From: an uncultured Flavonifractor sp.
Lineage (GTDB): Bacteria; Bacillota; Clostridia; Oscillospirales; Oscillospiraceae
Assembly: GCA_947384055.1 (NCBI GenBank)
Contig: CANDFO010000096.1
Location: 1 to 6,461, forward strand
Reading direction: 5' to 3'
Length of the DNA: 6,461 nucleotides
This document shows, one piece after another, positions 5,659 to 6,461 of this stretch. The notes under the pieces were generated by a model. The model ran no database searches, had not been told where the DNA came from, and was given only the letters and a program-made list of their open reading frames with translations. Positions within the stretch are counted from its first letter, which is position 1; each line of letters begins with the position of its first letter. The position numbers and the translations under genes are program-made.

Positions 5659-6426
5659 ATGAAGATGAAGAATTTCGCAAGCCGTCTGACCTCTGGAATC
5701 GCCTGCGCCGCTCTGGTGTTCGGCCTGACCATCCCCGCAAGAGCGGCAGCTCCCGCCGAGACTGTCAGGATTGGAAGTTACAAAGGAAATTTGCTGGAGG
5801 TTGGTGAGCGCAGCGGCCTTATCATTGGCCCCGGCGGAGCAGAGTACAACGTTACTTCCAGCGCCCCGGACACGGTAGCTGTCGAGCAGATCACGGGATT
5901 TTGGGTAGCTGTTGCCAAGTCTGAAGGGAGTGCGGAAATCACCGCCGCCAGCAGCGCCGGAGAGAGCGGGACCCTGACGCTCACCGTTGGCTCACCCGCC
6001 GCCCCCGCCAGCCCGGACAGCGCAGACCAGTCGGAGAATTTGGATGTGCGGCAGGAATTGATTCGGCTTATCAATCAGACCCGCAAGGCCAACGGCGTGT
6101 CGGAGCTGCCTGTCAGCGAGGCCCTGATGAACGCCGCGCAAGCCTGCTCCGACCAGCAGTACACCTACCACCACAATCAGGAGGAATGTGAGGCTGTAAT
6201 CGCTCATGGTTACGCTCATGGTTTCGGCTCCAATCTCACAGTGTTTACCGGCGTAGCAACTGAGAATACCGCCCAACACGCCCTCGACAACTGGATCGCA
6301 TCCCCCGGTCACTTCCAGGCGATGATCGACCCGAAATGTGACAGTATCGGCGTAGGCGTGACGGAAAACGGCAGCGTGACCTATTGTTATATGTTTGTTG
6401 GCAGGCCGGTGTCAACGCCGATATGA
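5659..6426 (+). CDS. Secreted Ig-like plus CAP-domain (SCP/YkwD-like) protein
   Basis: ATG 5659 follows AAAGGAGA (5642-5649) at a 9-nt distance; a second ATG at 5665 would remove two residues. The product is 255 aa. Residues 1-30 are a signal peptide with likely cleavage near PARA-AAP. Residues about 34-111 form a beta-rich module resembling bacterial Ig-like (BIG2) domains (SSAPDTVAVE, GTLTLTVG). A Pro/Ser linker (112-126) leads to the CAP domain (about 128-250), with LINQTRKANG, TENTA (Glu202), NWIASPGH (His218) and DSIGVGV; His171/His172 can supply the remaining cavity histidine. Cys163, Cys177, Cys227 and Cys243 could form disulfides. There is no membrane anchor or sorting signal, so it is probably released or held non-covalently. 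The biochemical role of bacterial CAP proteins is not settled, so none is assigned. Only 35 bases follow and no terminator is visible. Confidence 0.9.
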   Translation: MKMKNFASRLTSGIACAALVFGLTIPARAAAPAETVRIGSYKGNLLEVGERSGLIIGPGGAEYNVTSSAPDTVAVEQITGFWVAVAKSEGSAEITAASSAGESGTLTLTVGSPAAPASPDSADQSENLDVRQELIRLINQTRKANGVSELPVSEALMNAAQACSDQQYTYHHNQEECEAVIAHGYAHGFGSNLTVFTGVATENTAQHALDNWIASPGHFQAMIDPKCDSIGVGVTENGSVTYCYMFVGRPVSTPI

Positions 6427-6461
6427 AATTGTAAGAAAACGCCGAAGAAATTTTGTCATTT

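Noticed and set aside
1..6461. CRISPR array, tRNA or rRNA genes
   Set aside because: No regularly spaced repeats and no tRNA or rRNA signatures were seen on either strand.

Overview
The window looks like chromosomal DNA from an anaerobic gut Firmicute, probably class Clostridia and close to Oscillospiraceae/Ruminococcaceae. Supporting signs are the GC-rich sequence with strong AAGGAGG ribosome binding sites, a MobC/relaxase plus large serine recombinase module of the type common in that group, and a sortase/CAP-domain secreted-protein cluster. This assignment is by style and cannot be narrowed to a genus from the sequence alone. All recognised genes lie on the + strand.

Layout: (1) 1-408 is the 3' end of a transglutaminase-like protein gene with a complete Cys-His-Asp triad. 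(2) 409-546 has no gene and holds two tandem hairpins; the second is a clear intrinsic terminator lying just upstream of mobC. (3) 547-4287 is a mobilisation/integration module: mobC, a MOB-P type relaxase (1-nt overlap), a small TnpW-like ORF and a 536-aa large serine recombinase. The two gaps in this module are rich in inverted and direct repeats, and one 11-bp inverted repeat covers the recombinase start codon. (4) 4288-4318 is probably the right end of the element. (5) 4319-4753 is the C-terminal remnant of a wall-anchored surface protein that has lost its 5' part, apparently through insertion of the element. (6) 4756-5562 is a secreted sortase starting 2 nt after that remnant. (7) 5659-6426 is a secreted Ig-like + CAP-domain protein, possibly with its own promoter.

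Interpretation: a compact integrative mobilizable element, or the right-hand end of a larger integrative conjugative element whose left part lies outside the window, sits inside a host surface-display locus. MobC and the relaxase would nick and pilot the element DNA. The serine recombinase would excise and integrate it. The small ORF and the RNA/DNA hairpins probably tune recombinase expression. The host locus pairs a sortase with its likely substrate, whose sorting signal survives but whose N-terminal part is missing, followed by a secreted CAP protein. The left boundary is not defined, so whether the transglutaminase gene is host DNA or element cargo is open.
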